A DNA stretch of 64,000 nucleotides from Pseudomonas poae (lineage in GTDB: Bacteria; Pseudomonadota; Gammaproteobacteria; Pseudomonadales; Pseudomonadaceae): positions 3,539,001 to 3,603,000 of the forward strand of contig CP110972.1 in assembly GCA_028869255.1 (NCBI GenBank), given 5' to 3'. The notes beneath the pieces were generated by a model that worked only from the letters and a program-made list of their open reading frames with translations, did no database searches and was not told the origin of the DNA. This document shows, one piece after another, positions 29,481-39,084 of this stretch. The position numbers and the translations under genes were made by a program. Within the stretch, counting starts at the first letter, position 1. Every line of letters begins with the position of its first letter.

Positions 29481-30716
29481 ATGCACATCATCAACGCCCG
29501 CCTGCGCAACCGTGAAGGCCTGCATGATCTGCACCTGGAACACGGCCGGATCGCCAGCATCACCCCACAAGCCACAGCGCCCGTGCTGGCTCCCGGCGAC
29601 CTCGACGCCGCCGGCAACCTGGTGATCCCGCCCTTCGTCGAACCGCATATTCACCTCGACGCTACGCTCACCGCCGGCGAGCCGCGCTGGAACATGAGCG
29701 GCACCCTGTTCGAAGGCATTGAATGCTGGGGCGAACGCAAAGCCACCATCACTCAGGAAGACACCAAGACCCGCGCCAAAAAGACCATCCAGGCCCTCGC
29801 CGCCCATGGCATCCAGCACGTGCGCACCCATGTCGACGTCACTGACCCCGACCTCACGGCGCTCAAGGCGATGCTTGAAGTGCGCGAAGAAAGCACGCAC
29901 CTGATCGACCTGCAAATCGTCGCCTTTCCGCAGGAGGGCATTGAGTCCTACCGCAATGGCCGCGAGCTGATGGAAGAAGCCATCCGCCTGGGCGCCGACG
30001 TGATCGGTGGCATCCCCCACTTTGAATACACCCGCGACCAAGGCGTGAGTTCGGTGAAGTTCCTGATGGACCTGGCCGAACGCACCGGCTGCCTGGTGGA
30101 TGTGCACTGCGACGAAACCGACGACCCGCACTCGCGCTTTCTTGAAGTGCTGGCCGAAGAAGCCCGCAGCCGCGCCATGGGCGCCCGTGTCACCGCCAGC
30201 CACACCACGGCCATGGGCTCCTACGACAATGCCTACTGCGCCAAACTCTTCCGCCTGCTGGGGCACTCCGGGATCAGCTTCGTTTCCTGCCCCACCGAAA
30301 GCATCCATCTGCAAGGCCGCTTCGACAACTTCCCGAAACGCCGCGGCGTCACCCGCGTCAACGAATTGCTGGAAGCCGGCATGAACGTATGCTTCGGCCA
30401 GGACTCCATCGTCGATCCCTGGTACCCCCTGGGCAACGGCAACATCCTGCGCGTACTGGAAGCCGGGCTGCACATCTGCCATATGCTCGGCTACCGCAAC
30501 CTGCAAAGCGCCCTCGACCTGGTCACCGACAACAGCGCCAAGGCCATGGCCCTGGGCGAGCGTTACGGCCTGGAGCCCGGGCGCCCGGCCAACCTGCTGA
30601 TCCTCTCGGCGGACAGCGACTACGAGGTAGTGCGCAGCCAGGGCTCGGCGCTGTACTCGATCCGCAATGGCCAGGTGTTGATGAAACGTCAGCCTGCGCA
30701 CGTGGAGTTTAGGTGA
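29481..30716 (+). CDS. codA: Cytosine deaminase CodA
   Basis: 411 aa from the ATG at 29481 (GAGGAAC ribosome-binding site). Amidohydrolase fold with metal ligands in VEPHIHLDAT near residue 57, the HCDETDDPHSRF segment near 207, SHTTAMGSY near 238 and the catalytic Asp in FGQDSIVDPW near 310. Converts cytosine to uracil and ammonia. Final gene of the codB-pucR-codA operon; ends 10 bases before the convergent lipase gene. Confidence 0.93.
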   Translation: MHIINARLRNREGLHDLHLEHGRIASITPQATAPVLAPGDLDAAGNLVIPPFVEPHIHLDATLTAGEPRWNMSGTLFEGIECWGERKATITQEDTKTRAKKTIQALAAHGIQHVRTHVDVTDPDLTALKAMLEVREESTHLIDLQIVAFPQEGIESYRNGRELMEEAIRLGADVIGGIPHFEYTRDQGVSSVKFLMDLAERTGCLVDVHCDETDDPHSRFLEVLAEEARSRAMGARVTASHTTAMGSYDNAYCAKLFRLLGHSGISFVSCPTESIHLQGRFDNFPKRRGVTRVNELLEAGMNVCFGQDSIVDPWYPLGNGNILRVLEAGLHICHMLGYRNLQSALDLVTDNSAKAMALGERYGLEPGRPANLLILSADSDYEVVRSQGSALYSIRNGQVLMKRQPAHVEFR

Positions 30717-30725
30717 CAGGCTGGG

Positions 30726-32876
30726 TCAGACGATCGAGTCAATATCCAGCGGTTGCGCCCTTCCCCACTCGGTATGCAGGGGTTCCGGGATGCTGGCGAC
30801 CTGCACCGGCTCACGGTTTTCTCGGTGGCTGAACCAACGCTTGAGGCTGGGCTGCAAGTGCGCGACTTGCGCGTAGCTTCCATACACCTCACGCGCCTCC
30901 AGCCGACGCCAGCGCAGGCTGGCGAGCCGCTCACGACTGGTATGCAAGCGGTCGATCTCGACGTTCAAGGGCTCGTGGTACTCATAGGCCCGGTCATTGA
31001 CCGGGCGCCGACGAGCCAGCTCACGGCGTTTGTCTCGCAGCTGTTGGCGCATGGTCTCAAGGGCATGGTCGAGCAATGCAAACTCCCTGTCCGTCACCAG
31101 CGGGCCATTACTGTCGAGGGTTTGCTGCCAGCGCCGGAGCGTCGCCCAGGCGGCCGGGATGTAGCTGGCGGTCATAAAGTGCTGGTTGGCCTGGAACAGC
31201 TGTTTCAGCAGATTGTCACGCTCGGGCATGTCACCGTGGAGTTGCAAGGCACGATTACAGCCGGCCTCCTCGATGGATTCGCAGCCCGGTTTCCACAACA
31301 CTGAGGCGTGCGTGCCGTCCGGCAGCACGATCGGCATGAAGTGTTGTTGTTCACCATGGTGCTGGTAGGGGTTAGCGCCGATACGTACCAGCCCTGCAGC
31401 GAACAGCAGTCCGCCCGGTACGGGAGCGGCAAATAGCGTGACCGCGCCTGGAATCCAGAGCTTGGCGGTGGTGTTCATCCACGGGGCCGGGACACTGGGT
31501 ACCGGGTCGTTGTGGTTGACGATACGGTGATGGACTAGGGCGGCGGCGCCAGTGGTGAACTCGGCGTCGGCTGCGCGGGGCGCGCCGTAGGTGTAGAGGA
31601 GGATGTTGTAGTTGCGATCAGGGATACGGCGCAGCCCTTCTGCCAGCAGCAAGGCGATGGCGCCACCCAGGCTGTGGCCACATATTACGATGCGCTGGCC
31701 GATGTGAAACTGATCAAGGTATTGCATTACAAAATCACGCATCGCCCGATAGGCTTGATAGAACCCCTCGTGCGCCTTACCAACGCCGTCAACGAATGGC
31801 ACTTGGTGGGCGTTCGCATCCCGTAGTGCATCGGCTTTGCTGAATGTACCTCGCACAGCGATCAAGATTATCTCTTCGTGGTGAGTGATGAAGGCTTGGG
31901 TGTCAGTGCCGAACTGCTCGTCATCAAAAAAATGCAAGCGCGCCGGGTACTCCTGTTTCTCCTCCAGTTCCGGGCGATTTTGTGGGTATGACTCAGGATC
32001 GAAAGGCAGGATTTCAAAACGGCGAGAGTAAGGTACGTCCTCATAAACCGGATAAAACCGCTGTATTTGCGCGGGGTCGACTCGCCAGGCTTCCTGATAA
32101 CCGGAAAGCTGTTCGGCAAACAGATTGCCAACACTTGGACTCAGCGGAAAGCAAACTTCACTCACCGGTTTCTTACGCGGCTCCTGCCCAAAATCGCAAT
32201 AGCTCAACGCCGCCATCCATGCCAATTGATAGAGGTTCAAGGCGCAAAAGTTGTCTTCATTAGAAAGCATGGGGCGCAAGGCTCGCAGTGGCCGCACCTC
32301 CAGAACGGTATGGTTATTGGGGAACAGCACGACCCCGGCCAAGGCTGGTTGGGGCGGGCCGAATCCCAGATCGGCGATCATTTTTAACGCATGACGTTTG
32401 GGTTGATGAGCCCTAGGAGCCATCGGAGGTAAGTGGGCGGTCTGCCGGACCAAATCACGTACTTCAACTTGATAAAATCTATTGGCTTGCCGCTGAGCAG
32501 GGTTATTCTCGATTCTGCGCCCATCCTCTGCTACAAACCGAGTTTGTTCGGCTCGACATTGAAGTTCGGTGATAGGAAGCTTGTAAGTGCGGCGCTTCAT
32601 CAAGTGATGATACGGCTGCTCCAGGCCTGAATAGAGGCCTTCAAAAACAAGTACTACAGGGCCGCAATAAATATCTGACAACTTGGCGAAACCGTCTCCA
32701 TTCAATCGGCCTTTGTACTGTTGCCCTGCACTGTCGTAAATACTGTAGGGCAGACCACCATAGGGCTTTCCAGCCCCAAGCTCATCAACCAGGCCAAAGC
32801 TCACCCAATGTCCGCGCAATGCGCAGGCAGGTTTACTGTCACTGAAAAAAGATTGCTTCCGTGCGTCCAGACTCAT
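30726..32876 (-). CDS. Type VI secretion lipase effector (class 3 lipase, Tle type)
   Basis: 716 aa. A short N-terminal module (RGHWVSFGLVDELGAGKPYGGLPYSIYDSAG, about 20-80) resembles those on VgrG-linked effectors. The lipase class 3 domain (about 320-480) has the nucleophile elbow ICGHSLGGAIALLLAEGL near residue 400 and a likely catalytic Asp in NHNDPVPSVP. A hydrophobic stretch near 480-500 and a charged helical C-terminus follow. Most like the Tle2/TseL group, which attacks membrane phospholipids in competitor cells. It sits last in a vgrG-led operon, 15 bases after the presumed immunity gene. Confidence 0.82.
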   Translation of the reverse strand: MSLDARKQSFFSDSKPACALRGHWVSFGLVDELGAGKPYGGLPYSIYDSAGQQYKGRLNGDGFAKLSDIYCGPVVLVFEGLYSGLEQPYHHLMKRRTYKLPITELQCRAEQTRFVAEDGRRIENNPAQRQANRFYQVEVRDLVRQTAHLPPMAPRAHQPKRHALKMIADLGFGPPQPALAGVVLFPNNHTVLEVRPLRALRPMLSNEDNFCALNLYQLAWMAALSYCDFGQEPRKKPVSEVCFPLSPSVGNLFAEQLSGYQEAWRVDPAQIQRFYPVYEDVPYSRRFEILPFDPESYPQNRPELEEKQEYPARLHFFDDEQFGTDTQAFITHHEEIILIAVRGTFSKADALRDANAHQVPFVDGVGKAHEGFYQAYRAMRDFVMQYLDQFHIGQRIVICGHSLGGAIALLLAEGLRRIPDRNYNILLYTYGAPRAADAEFTTGAAALVHHRIVNHNDPVPSVPAPWMNTTAKLWIPGAVTLFAAPVPGGLLFAAGLVRIGANPYQHHGEQQHFMPIVLPDGTHASVLWKPGCESIEEAGCNRALQLHGDMPERDNLLKQLFQANQHFMTASYIPAAWATLRRWQQTLDSNGPLVTDREFALLDHALETMRQQLRDKRRELARRRPVNDRAYEYHEPLNVEIDRLHTSRERLASLRWRRLEAREVYGSYAQVAHLQPSLKRWFSHRENREPVQVASIPEPLHTEWGRAQPLDIDSIV

Positions 32877-32891
32877 GGCTCTTGCTCCTTG

Positions 32892-33662
32892 TCAGTTGCA
32901 CGATGGGTAGATATCGCAGATGCGGCCATCAGGCATTTTTATAGGCTTAAAATCAGTGGTGTTACCGCCGCAGTAAGCATACAAATCTTCGAAACTACTC
33001 CCTCTACAACGCCTCCAGCCGCCGGGAACAGCGATCCAGTTATCGTCAAAAGCGGGTTGTTCCTCGTCACTCAACGTCAGCACCATCCTGAGTGTTTTCC
33101 CCGGCAACTGATCGCGTTGTGCAGCGCCTCCTGCCAGCGTTTCCAGTTGGCGCGTAGCGTTCCACGAACGGCATTGCAGGATTTTCCTGATCGCATGAAG
33201 AGGACCTGCCGTCCGGAACCACCACTGACAAAGACCAGACAGCTCCAGAACACCCGACGCGGGCATTGCGGCTGTATCCAGACGATCCGCGATACCGATG
33301 CTGCCAAAATCTCCCCCGGCATCCCAACTCCGCGTTCCCCACTTCCCAAAAAAATCAAACTCAATGCCGCTCAACACCAATGGGCAGCCCTCCACCGTTT
33401 CAGTGAGCGGCAGCTGATAACTCACCCGACCGGCCACTGGGTTGTATTCCGTAAAAAAGACCTTCCTCTCCGGCCTCTTGCCTCGCCGCGGCGGCAACGT
33501 GCAGGTCTCCCCGGTGGCCGGCCGGTAATTGGCGGCCGTTTTCAGTTTGAATTGCGCAGGCAAATCCACTTCCAACGTAAAACTGTCCACCGGCTGCCCC
33601 ACACACCCCGAAAGCCCCGCCATACCCAGCGCCAGCAATATGCCCCACCTCATCCTGCTCAT
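32892..33662 (-). CDS. Predicted immunity lipoprotein for the adjacent lipase effector
   Basis: 256 aa from the ATG at 33662, overlapping the DUF4123 stop by ATGA. Signal peptide with lipobox LSGC near residue 18. The mature protein has several cysteines (ETCTLPP, EGCPLVL, CQWWF, ILQCRSW, WRRCRGS, YAYCGGN, ICDIYPSC) that could form disulfides in the periplasm. No named family recognised. Position between adaptor and lipase, and export to the periplasmic side where such lipases act, are the grounds for calling it immunity. Confidence 0.65.
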   Translation of the reverse strand: MSRMRWGILLALGMAGLSGCVGQPVDSFTLEVDLPAQFKLKTAANYRPATGETCTLPPRRGKRPERKVFFTEYNPVAGRVSYQLPLTETVEGCPLVLSGIEFDFFGKWGTRSWDAGGDFGSIGIADRLDTAAMPASGVLELSGLCQWWFRTAGPLHAIRKILQCRSWNATRQLETLAGGAAQRDQLPGKTLRMVLTLSDEEQPAFDDNWIAVPGGWRRCRGSSFEDLYAYCGGNTTDFKPIKMPDGRICDIYPSCN

Positions 33663-34492
33663 TGTTTCTGCCCTTCCACGCGCCACTGCTCAACCACCCG
33701 TTCAAAGTGATCCCCCGGTGTTTCTCCCTCCCTCGGCGGCCACCGAATCACACTGCTGCCCGTGGCCTCTTCCAAACGTCGTACCACGAGGAACTCCAAC
33801 TGCTCAGAGCCGCTCCACTGCCAGGCACGCGCCTGTTCCAGCACTTGGGCCAGCCAGATTTTCGGTTCATGGAATTCCACCAATGCCGCCAGTACTTCAC
33901 TGTGTTCGGCCAACAGGTAGCGCAGGATATTGGCGTGCAAAATGGCCGTGGCATTTGGATTTGGCGTGTTCAGCCATGGGGCGGGATCGGGCACCGGATA
34001 ATCACCGGGCGCAGGGTTATCGCCGCACTGCCAACGGCCGTCATGCCAGTAGCACACACTGATCAAGGGCCCGAGAAATACCGGCCAGTGCTCCACAGCC
34101 AGATGCTCCAGTGCGCGAGCCAGCGTGCGGTTGTCGTGGAAGCGGTAGAGCACGTGATCACCCTCCGGCCCTACCAGTAACCGGTCGCGCCAATGCCGTG
34201 TCACGTTCGCCAGGTCCTCATCTGGCAAACTGCCCAGCCAGCCCCAGTTGGTTTGCGGGCGTTGCAGCAGGTTGAGCAGTGCCGGTTCACTCTCCTGCTC
34301 CAGCAGCAGGACCACCGGGCCTGCCGTCGCCAATTGCGCCAGAACGCCCTCGGCATAGAGGTTGCGATACTGCGCCAGGGTGCGCACCGCCAGCAGCAAC
34401 GGGCGTGCGTCGTCGCAGCCCTCCAGGATCAAGCACAGCCGGCGTCCAGCCTGTTGCTGTCGGGCCATCCATTGGGCCGGCATGCTCGGCAT
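33659..34492 (-). CDS. DUF4123 adaptor/chaperone (T6SS effector loading)
   Basis: 277 aa. Its start codon overlaps the vgrG stop by one base (TGATG). The DUF4123 core is seen in RRLCLILEGCDDARPLLLAV, WGWLGSLPDED and LLVGPEGDHVLYRFHDNRTLARALEHL. Such adaptors bind an effector N-terminus and load it on the cognate VgrG; the gene order vgrG-DUF4123-immunity-lipase is classic. A longer in-frame start at 34519 is possible but less likely. Confidence 0.85.
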   Translation of the reverse strand: MPSMPAQWMARQQQAGRRLCLILEGCDDARPLLLAVRTLAQYRNLYAEGVLAQLATAGPVVLLLEQESEPALLNLLQRPQTNWGWLGSLPDEDLANVTRHWRDRLLVGPEGDHVLYRFHDNRTLARALEHLAVEHWPVFLGPLISVCYWHDGRWQCGDNPAPGDYPVPDPAPWLNTPNPNATAILHANILRYLLAEHSEVLAALVEFHEPKIWLAQVLEQARAWQWSGSEQLEFLVVRRLEEATGSSVIRWPPREGETPGDHFERVVEQWRVEGQKQ

Positions 34493-36510
34493 CAAGCGGC
34501 CCTCCCTGGCAGATCGCATAAGCCTTCACGACAGTGTTCGCACACCGGGCAGACATCCGCCCCCAGTTGCCTGGCGAGGTCCAGGAGCGCGCCTTGCACT
34601 ACGCTGATTTTCGGCGAACCGGCCCCCGCAAGGACACTGGCGAGCCGGGTCACGGACGGTGAGCCACCCTGGATGATCGGGCGACTGCTGAAGATCCCAC
34701 CGGCCTGGATCACCAGATGCTCGCCGCCCGCCTTGAGGCTCAGCTGGGTGCCCGCATCGATAACCAGGCTGGCCCCGGCCTTGACGTGCAGTTGCTGCCC
34801 TGCTTCCAGCACCAGGGTTCGGCCGACGTGAGTTCGGCTATCGCCTTGCACATCGAGGTGGTCGCTCGCCTTGAGCACTACTTTTCGATCACCCGTGACG
34901 TGGCGATGCTCCTCGCTTTCCAGGTGAACGGTGCTTGAACCCCGGATGATCTCAAGCCGTTCCCCCGCCACCTCCAGGCGGCTGTCGTGGCCAACCTGCT
35001 GCTCCAGGTCCCGTTCGGCGCGCAGATAGATCAGCTCCTCGCCGCGACGGTCTTCCAGGTGCAGTTCGTTGGCGCCGCCGCCCGCCAGGGAACTGCGGCT
35101 GCGCAGCACACTCCGGGTCTTGTGCTGCGGCAAGGGATAGGGCGGCCGGTGCTGCGCATTCGGCAGGCAACCGTTGATCAATGGCCGATCCGGGTCGCCC
35201 TCCAGAAAGGTCACCAGCACTTCCATGCCGACCCGCGGGATCATCGTCGCGCCAAACCCGTCGCCGGCCCAACCGGACGCTACCCGTACCCAGCAACTGC
35301 TTTTGTCATCGTCCTTGTCCTGGCGGTCCCAGTGAAAACGCACCTTCACCCGACCATACGCATCACAGTGGACTTCCTCGCCGACAGGCCCGGTCACTGT
35401 TGCGGTCTGGCTGCCATGGATAATCGGTCTGGGATGTTTGAGGGGCGGTCGATACACCGCTCGCCAGGGGGTTGCAGTGAAGCGATTGCGATACCCCTGG
35501 AACACCGTAGCTTCAGGCGTCGCCTCCTCCAGCACCTGCGGCTGATAACCCTCGTGACGTACCGAATTGATCAGCCACAAGTCGTTGCAGGGCGGATCGG
35601 GATGCTCACGTAACTCGAGAAAATGCCCACTGCGCAGGGCCGGCTGATCACTCTTGCCCACTACCCGGTATTGGGTGCTTTGATGGCGCTCCAACCCACG
35701 CTGCGCCAAACGCTTGCCCTGGACATGCCCGCTGAACCCGCCGGGGTAGCTATAGTCCTCAAGGGGCTGCGCCGAGGCAGCGCCAGCGCTCGCTTGCAGG
35801 CGCAGCGAAGGGTGTTCGAAGTCATGGTCACGGTGCACCACTTTATGACTGCGGGTGGCCAGTCGCACATCGAAACGCTGGATAACCGGCGTGTCGGCCT
35901 GTGGTCCATCGGCTGGGCAGTAACGCTGCACGGGCAAGCGATGAAAGACGGTCTGGTCATCGCCGAATACCAGCAGATGAGCGTCTGCGCGGTGGCGAAA
36001 GTGATAGTGAATGCCCTCCTCTTCGCACAGCCGCTGAATGAACTGCAGGTCGCTTTCCGCGTACTGCACGCAGAACCTGCGCGGCGGATACACCACCGGC
36101 CCCAGTTCGAACACATAGGCATCGGCCAGAATACCGTGGTGTTCGAGTACGGCGGCGATGATTTGCGGCACGCTGCGCTGCTGGAAAATCCGCTGGTCGC
36201 GCCGGTAAGCAAGGCTGGCCAGGCGCGGTGCCAGGGTCAGGTGATAGCGGGTAAGCCGTCGACCAGGGTCATCTCGACCGATGGCATATACCTGCCCATG
36301 CAGACCTGCGTCAGCCTCGCCAAAATCCAGGTAGGCGGGTTGATGGAGCATCGTCTCGAGGTCAATCGATGGGTTTTCACTGACCAACTGAACCTGTATG
36401 AAAAACGGCTGGTCAAGCACCTCGCTGCCTTTGAAGGCCAGTACTTGGAAGTCGGTACTCATACTTGAAACAATCAATTTGAAACGTGACGCAACAAACG
36501 TATTAACCAT
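34492..36510 (-). CDS. vgrG: Type VI secretion tip protein VgrG
   Basis: 672 aa. gp27-like N-terminal part (ASRFKLIVSSMSTDFQVLAF; RFCVQYAESDLQFIQRLCEEEGIHYHF), gp5 OB-fold (YGRVKVRFHWDRQDKDDDKSSCWVRV; MIPRVGMEVLVTFLEGDPDRPLI) and a DUF2345 beta-helix (about 490-620, with repeated short strands such as HVTGDRKVVLKA). It ends in a short cysteine-containing tail (CPVCEHCREGLC) and has no fused enzymatic domain. Orphan: no core T6SS genes are in the window. First gene of the effector operon. Confidence 0.95.
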   Translation of the reverse strand: MVNTFVASRFKLIVSSMSTDFQVLAFKGSEVLDQPFFIQVQLVSENPSIDLETMLHQPAYLDFGEADAGLHGQVYAIGRDDPGRRLTRYHLTLAPRLASLAYRRDQRIFQQRSVPQIIAAVLEHHGILADAYVFELGPVVYPPRRFCVQYAESDLQFIQRLCEEEGIHYHFRHRADAHLLVFGDDQTVFHRLPVQRYCPADGPQADTPVIQRFDVRLATRSHKVVHRDHDFEHPSLRLQASAGAASAQPLEDYSYPGGFSGHVQGKRLAQRGLERHQSTQYRVVGKSDQPALRSGHFLELREHPDPPCNDLWLINSVRHEGYQPQVLEEATPEATVFQGYRNRFTATPWRAVYRPPLKHPRPIIHGSQTATVTGPVGEEVHCDAYGRVKVRFHWDRQDKDDDKSSCWVRVASGWAGDGFGATMIPRVGMEVLVTFLEGDPDRPLINGCLPNAQHRPPYPLPQHKTRSVLRSRSSLAGGGANELHLEDRRGEELIYLRAERDLEQQVGHDSRLEVAGERLEIIRGSSTVHLESEEHRHVTGDRKVVLKASDHLDVQGDSRTHVGRTLVLEAGQQLHVKAGASLVIDAGTQLSLKAGGEHLVIQAGGIFSSRPIIQGGSPSVTRLASVLAGAGSPKISVVQGALLDLARQLGADVCPVCEHCREGLCDLPGRAA

Positions 36511-36804
36511 CCGTTGTTACCCGCCTTACTTACGACACTGAAAGACTTCCTCCCGTGGAATAAATTGCCGAGAAAAAGTGCCTGAACGCCCTGAAGCTTA
36601 GCGATTCCAGGCAGAAATCGGCCGTAAAAAATCAAAAAAGAAGTTTCGTACACTGAAGTTGGAAAGGTCTTTTACAAAATATTAAATCGAATCAAATAGC
36701 CACTTCTTAACAACAAGAAATGCCCTACACAAACAATCAAACTACATAACTAATGAATAGAGAAACGCCTCACACCAACTTAGGGCATGAGTCGTTAAAA
36801 AACA
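36511..36804. other. AT-rich intergenic stretch upstream of vgrG
   Basis: Clearly more AT-rich than the surroundings, with A/T runs such as AAAAATCAAAAAAGAAG. No open frame I would support. It must hold the vgrG promoter; the composition suits a silencer-bound (H-NS/MvaT-type) promoter, which is inference. Confidence 0.5.
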
Positions 36805-37779
36805 TTACGCCTGCGGCTGGGCAGTCCCGAACAGGCTGACGCTCAGTAATGTATCGGCCTGAACATGCAAGCGCACTGGCGCAGTGCCACCCGGCATCAC
36901 CACAGCGACTTCGCCATGCTCGACCCAACCCGCACGCCACGCTGCACAAGCCACAGCACTGGCGCTGGTTCCGGAAGACGCAGTGGGCCCCTCACCTCGC
37001 TCGAACACCCTTGCGATCACTCGGTTACCGGGCTGACGCGCCGCCCATTGCAAATTGACCCCGGCCACACAAGGCCGGCCGTCGCCTTCGGGGGGCGCGA
37101 AGGCAATCGCCTTTAGTGGCTCGAACAGGGCTGGCTGTTGCATCGGCAGGTTGTCGGGCAAGGCCGATACGTGCTCGACCAACGTCACACAATGGGGGTT
37201 GCCCACCCGCACAAACTGACTGTGCGCCCAGTGTGGGTTGATCGCTGCCAGCTCGCTCACGTGGCTGAGTTCGTCGCCGCCCTCAACGCCCTGCGCGCCC
37301 ACGGCCGATGGCCCGAACTCGGGCAAACCCAGCGCCAGCCAGAACCCCGCAACCTGCTCATACACCGCAGGTGTCACCAGGGTGGCAACCGGTGAGGGTG
37401 CATCCGATTTGTCATGATGCACCCGCAACTCACTGGCCTCGGTCATCAGGCCCTGATCGGTGAGCGCCTGGGCAAAGATCGTCAAGCCGTTGCCACTGCG
37501 CTCGGCCAGTGAGCCGTCGGTATTGACGATCAACAGGTCAAACGGCGGCTCGGCCTGGAATGGCCCCACCAGCAGCCCATCACAGCGATGCGCCTTGGCA
37601 CCGGTTGGGCGTGGCATTGAGCCCCAGCCGCACTCCCGGGCAATGGCCGAAAGTGTCCAAGCCTTGCGTGTACTCGCGGCCAAGGCCGCGCTCTGGGGTA
37701 ACTCGATACCCTGGTTTCTCAAGGCGGTCGGGCTGACCACGCCATAAATGTTGCCACGGGCATCGTAGAACGGGGTCAT
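36805..37779 (-). CDS. DapF-fold epimerase-like protein lacking both catalytic cysteines
   Basis: 324 aa from the ATG at 37779; the longer frame is non-coding. The two DapF signatures are recognisable but both catalytic Cys are Ser: NTDGSLAERSGNGL near residue 100 (canonical ...CGN) and ERGEGPTASSGTSASAVA near 280 (canonical ..ACGSG). The GNPHCVTL segment near 195 is kept. DapF uses the two cysteines as acid and base to epimerise diaminopimelate, so this is probably not a DAP epimerase. Divergent from an MFS gene 144 bases away. Confidence 0.8.
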   Translation of the reverse strand: MTPFYDARGNIYGVVSPTALRNQGIELPQSAALAASTRKAWTLSAIARECGWGSMPRPTGAKAHRCDGLLVGPFQAEPPFDLLIVNTDGSLAERSGNGLTIFAQALTDQGLMTEASELRVHHDKSDAPSPVATLVTPAVYEQVAGFWLALGLPEFGPSAVGAQGVEGGDELSHVSELAAINPHWAHSQFVRVGNPHCVTLVEHVSALPDNLPMQQPALFEPLKAIAFAPPEGDGRPCVAGVNLQWAARQPGNRVIARVFERGEGPTASSGTSASAVACAAWRAGWVEHGEVAVVMPGGTAPVRLHVQADTLLSVSLFGTAQPQA

Positions 37780-37923
37780 TGAGCATCCACCTTGACAGTC
37801 GCAGGTTATAGAAACGTAAGCAGGCCGTTCGATTGTGAGGGAACCCGACTCGCCCACCAATGCCTGATGTGCAAGGATGTCACGCCGGACATCGTTCGTT
37901 GAACGCAAAACCAAGGATTTTTC

Positions 37924-39075
37924 ATGACTGCCATCCCCACTTCTGCGCCCGTGGTTCCCGGGCGACTGGAGCAAATGTCGACCCGTATCGCTTTTTTCAT
38001 CGCCGGTTTCGGTATCGCCGCCTGGGCACCGCTGGTGCCGTATGCCAAGGCCCGCGCCGACCTGAGTGAAGGCACCCTGGGCCTGTTGCTGCTGTGCCTG
38101 GGGGTGGGTTCGATCATCGCCATGCCCGCAGCGGGCGCATTGGCTTCGCGCTTTGGCTGCCGTCGCGTGCTGAGCGCCGGCACGATCATGATCTGCCTGG
38201 CGCTGCCGATGCTGGCCACGGTCACTTCGATACCTTTGCTGATAGCGGCGTTGTTCCTGTTTGGGGCCGGCCTGGGCACGGTGGATTCCACGGTCAATTT
38301 ACAGGCGGTGATCGTCGAGCGAGCCAGCGGCAAAACCATGATGTCGGGCTTTCACGGGTTGTTCAGCCTGGGCGGGATTGTCGGTGCGGCAGGTGTCGCA
38401 GGGCTGCTGGGCCTGGGCCTTTCACCGCTGCAGGCGACCCTGGTGGTGATCGTCGTGATGATTGCGGCGTTGCTCAAGGCCGGGCCGCACCTGCTGCCTT
38501 ACGGCAGCGAGAGTTCGGGGCCGGCCTTTGCGATACCCCACGGCGTGGTGCTGTTTATCGGTTGCCTGTGTTTTATTGTATTTTTGGCCGAAGGCGCGGT
38601 GCTGGACTGGAGCGCGGTGTTCCTCAGCGCCGAGCGCGGCCTGGACGAAGCCTACGCTGGCCTGGGTTACGCGGCGTTTGCCTTGACCATGACCGCCGGG
38701 CGCCTGACCGGTGATGCCATCGTGCGGCGCCTGGGCGCGACCCGAGTGATCGTGATCGGCGGCGCGCTGGCCACCGCCGGTATGTTGCTGGCAACCTGGT
38801 TCCCCGCGTGGGAAACCGCACTGCTGGGGTATGCGCTGGTGGGCGCCGGTTGTTCGAATATCGTGCCGGTGTTGTACACCGCCGTCGGCAAGCAAAAGGT
38901 CATGCCGGAACATATTGCCGTGCCAGCCATTACCACCTTGGGTTACGCGGGCATTCTTGCCGGCCCCGCCGTGATTGGTTTCATCGCCCATGGCAGTAGC
39001 CTGAGCACCGCCTTTGTGCTGATCGCGGTGTTGTTGGCGGCCGTGTCCATCAGCGGCAAAATCCTCAAGGTGTAA
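37924..39075 (+). CDS. MFS transporter (YbjJ-like)
   Basis: 383 aa, 12 helices. Early segment RIAFFIAGFGIAAWAPLVPYAKARADLSEGTLGLLLLCLGVGSI is typical of the YbjJ group, with the loop-2 motif ASRFGCRRVL. Substrate unknown. Start is the first ATG at 37924. Divergent from the DapF-like gene, with which it may share control. Confidence 0.88.
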   Translation: MTAIPTSAPVVPGRLEQMSTRIAFFIAGFGIAAWAPLVPYAKARADLSEGTLGLLLLCLGVGSIIAMPAAGALASRFGCRRVLSAGTIMICLALPMLATVTSIPLLIAALFLFGAGLGTVDSTVNLQAVIVERASGKTMMSGFHGLFSLGGIVGAAGVAGLLGLGLSPLQATLVVIVVMIAALLKAGPHLLPYGSESSGPAFAIPHGVVLFIGCLCFIVFLAEGAVLDWSAVFLSAERGLDEAYAGLGYAAFALTMTAGRLTGDAIVRRLGATRVIVIGGALATAGMLLATWFPAWETALLGYALVGAGCSNIVPVLYTAVGKQKVMPEHIAVPAITTLGYAGILAGPAVIGFIAHGSSLSTAFVLIAVLLAAVSISGKILKV

Positions 39076-39084
39076 GCCGGCGCG

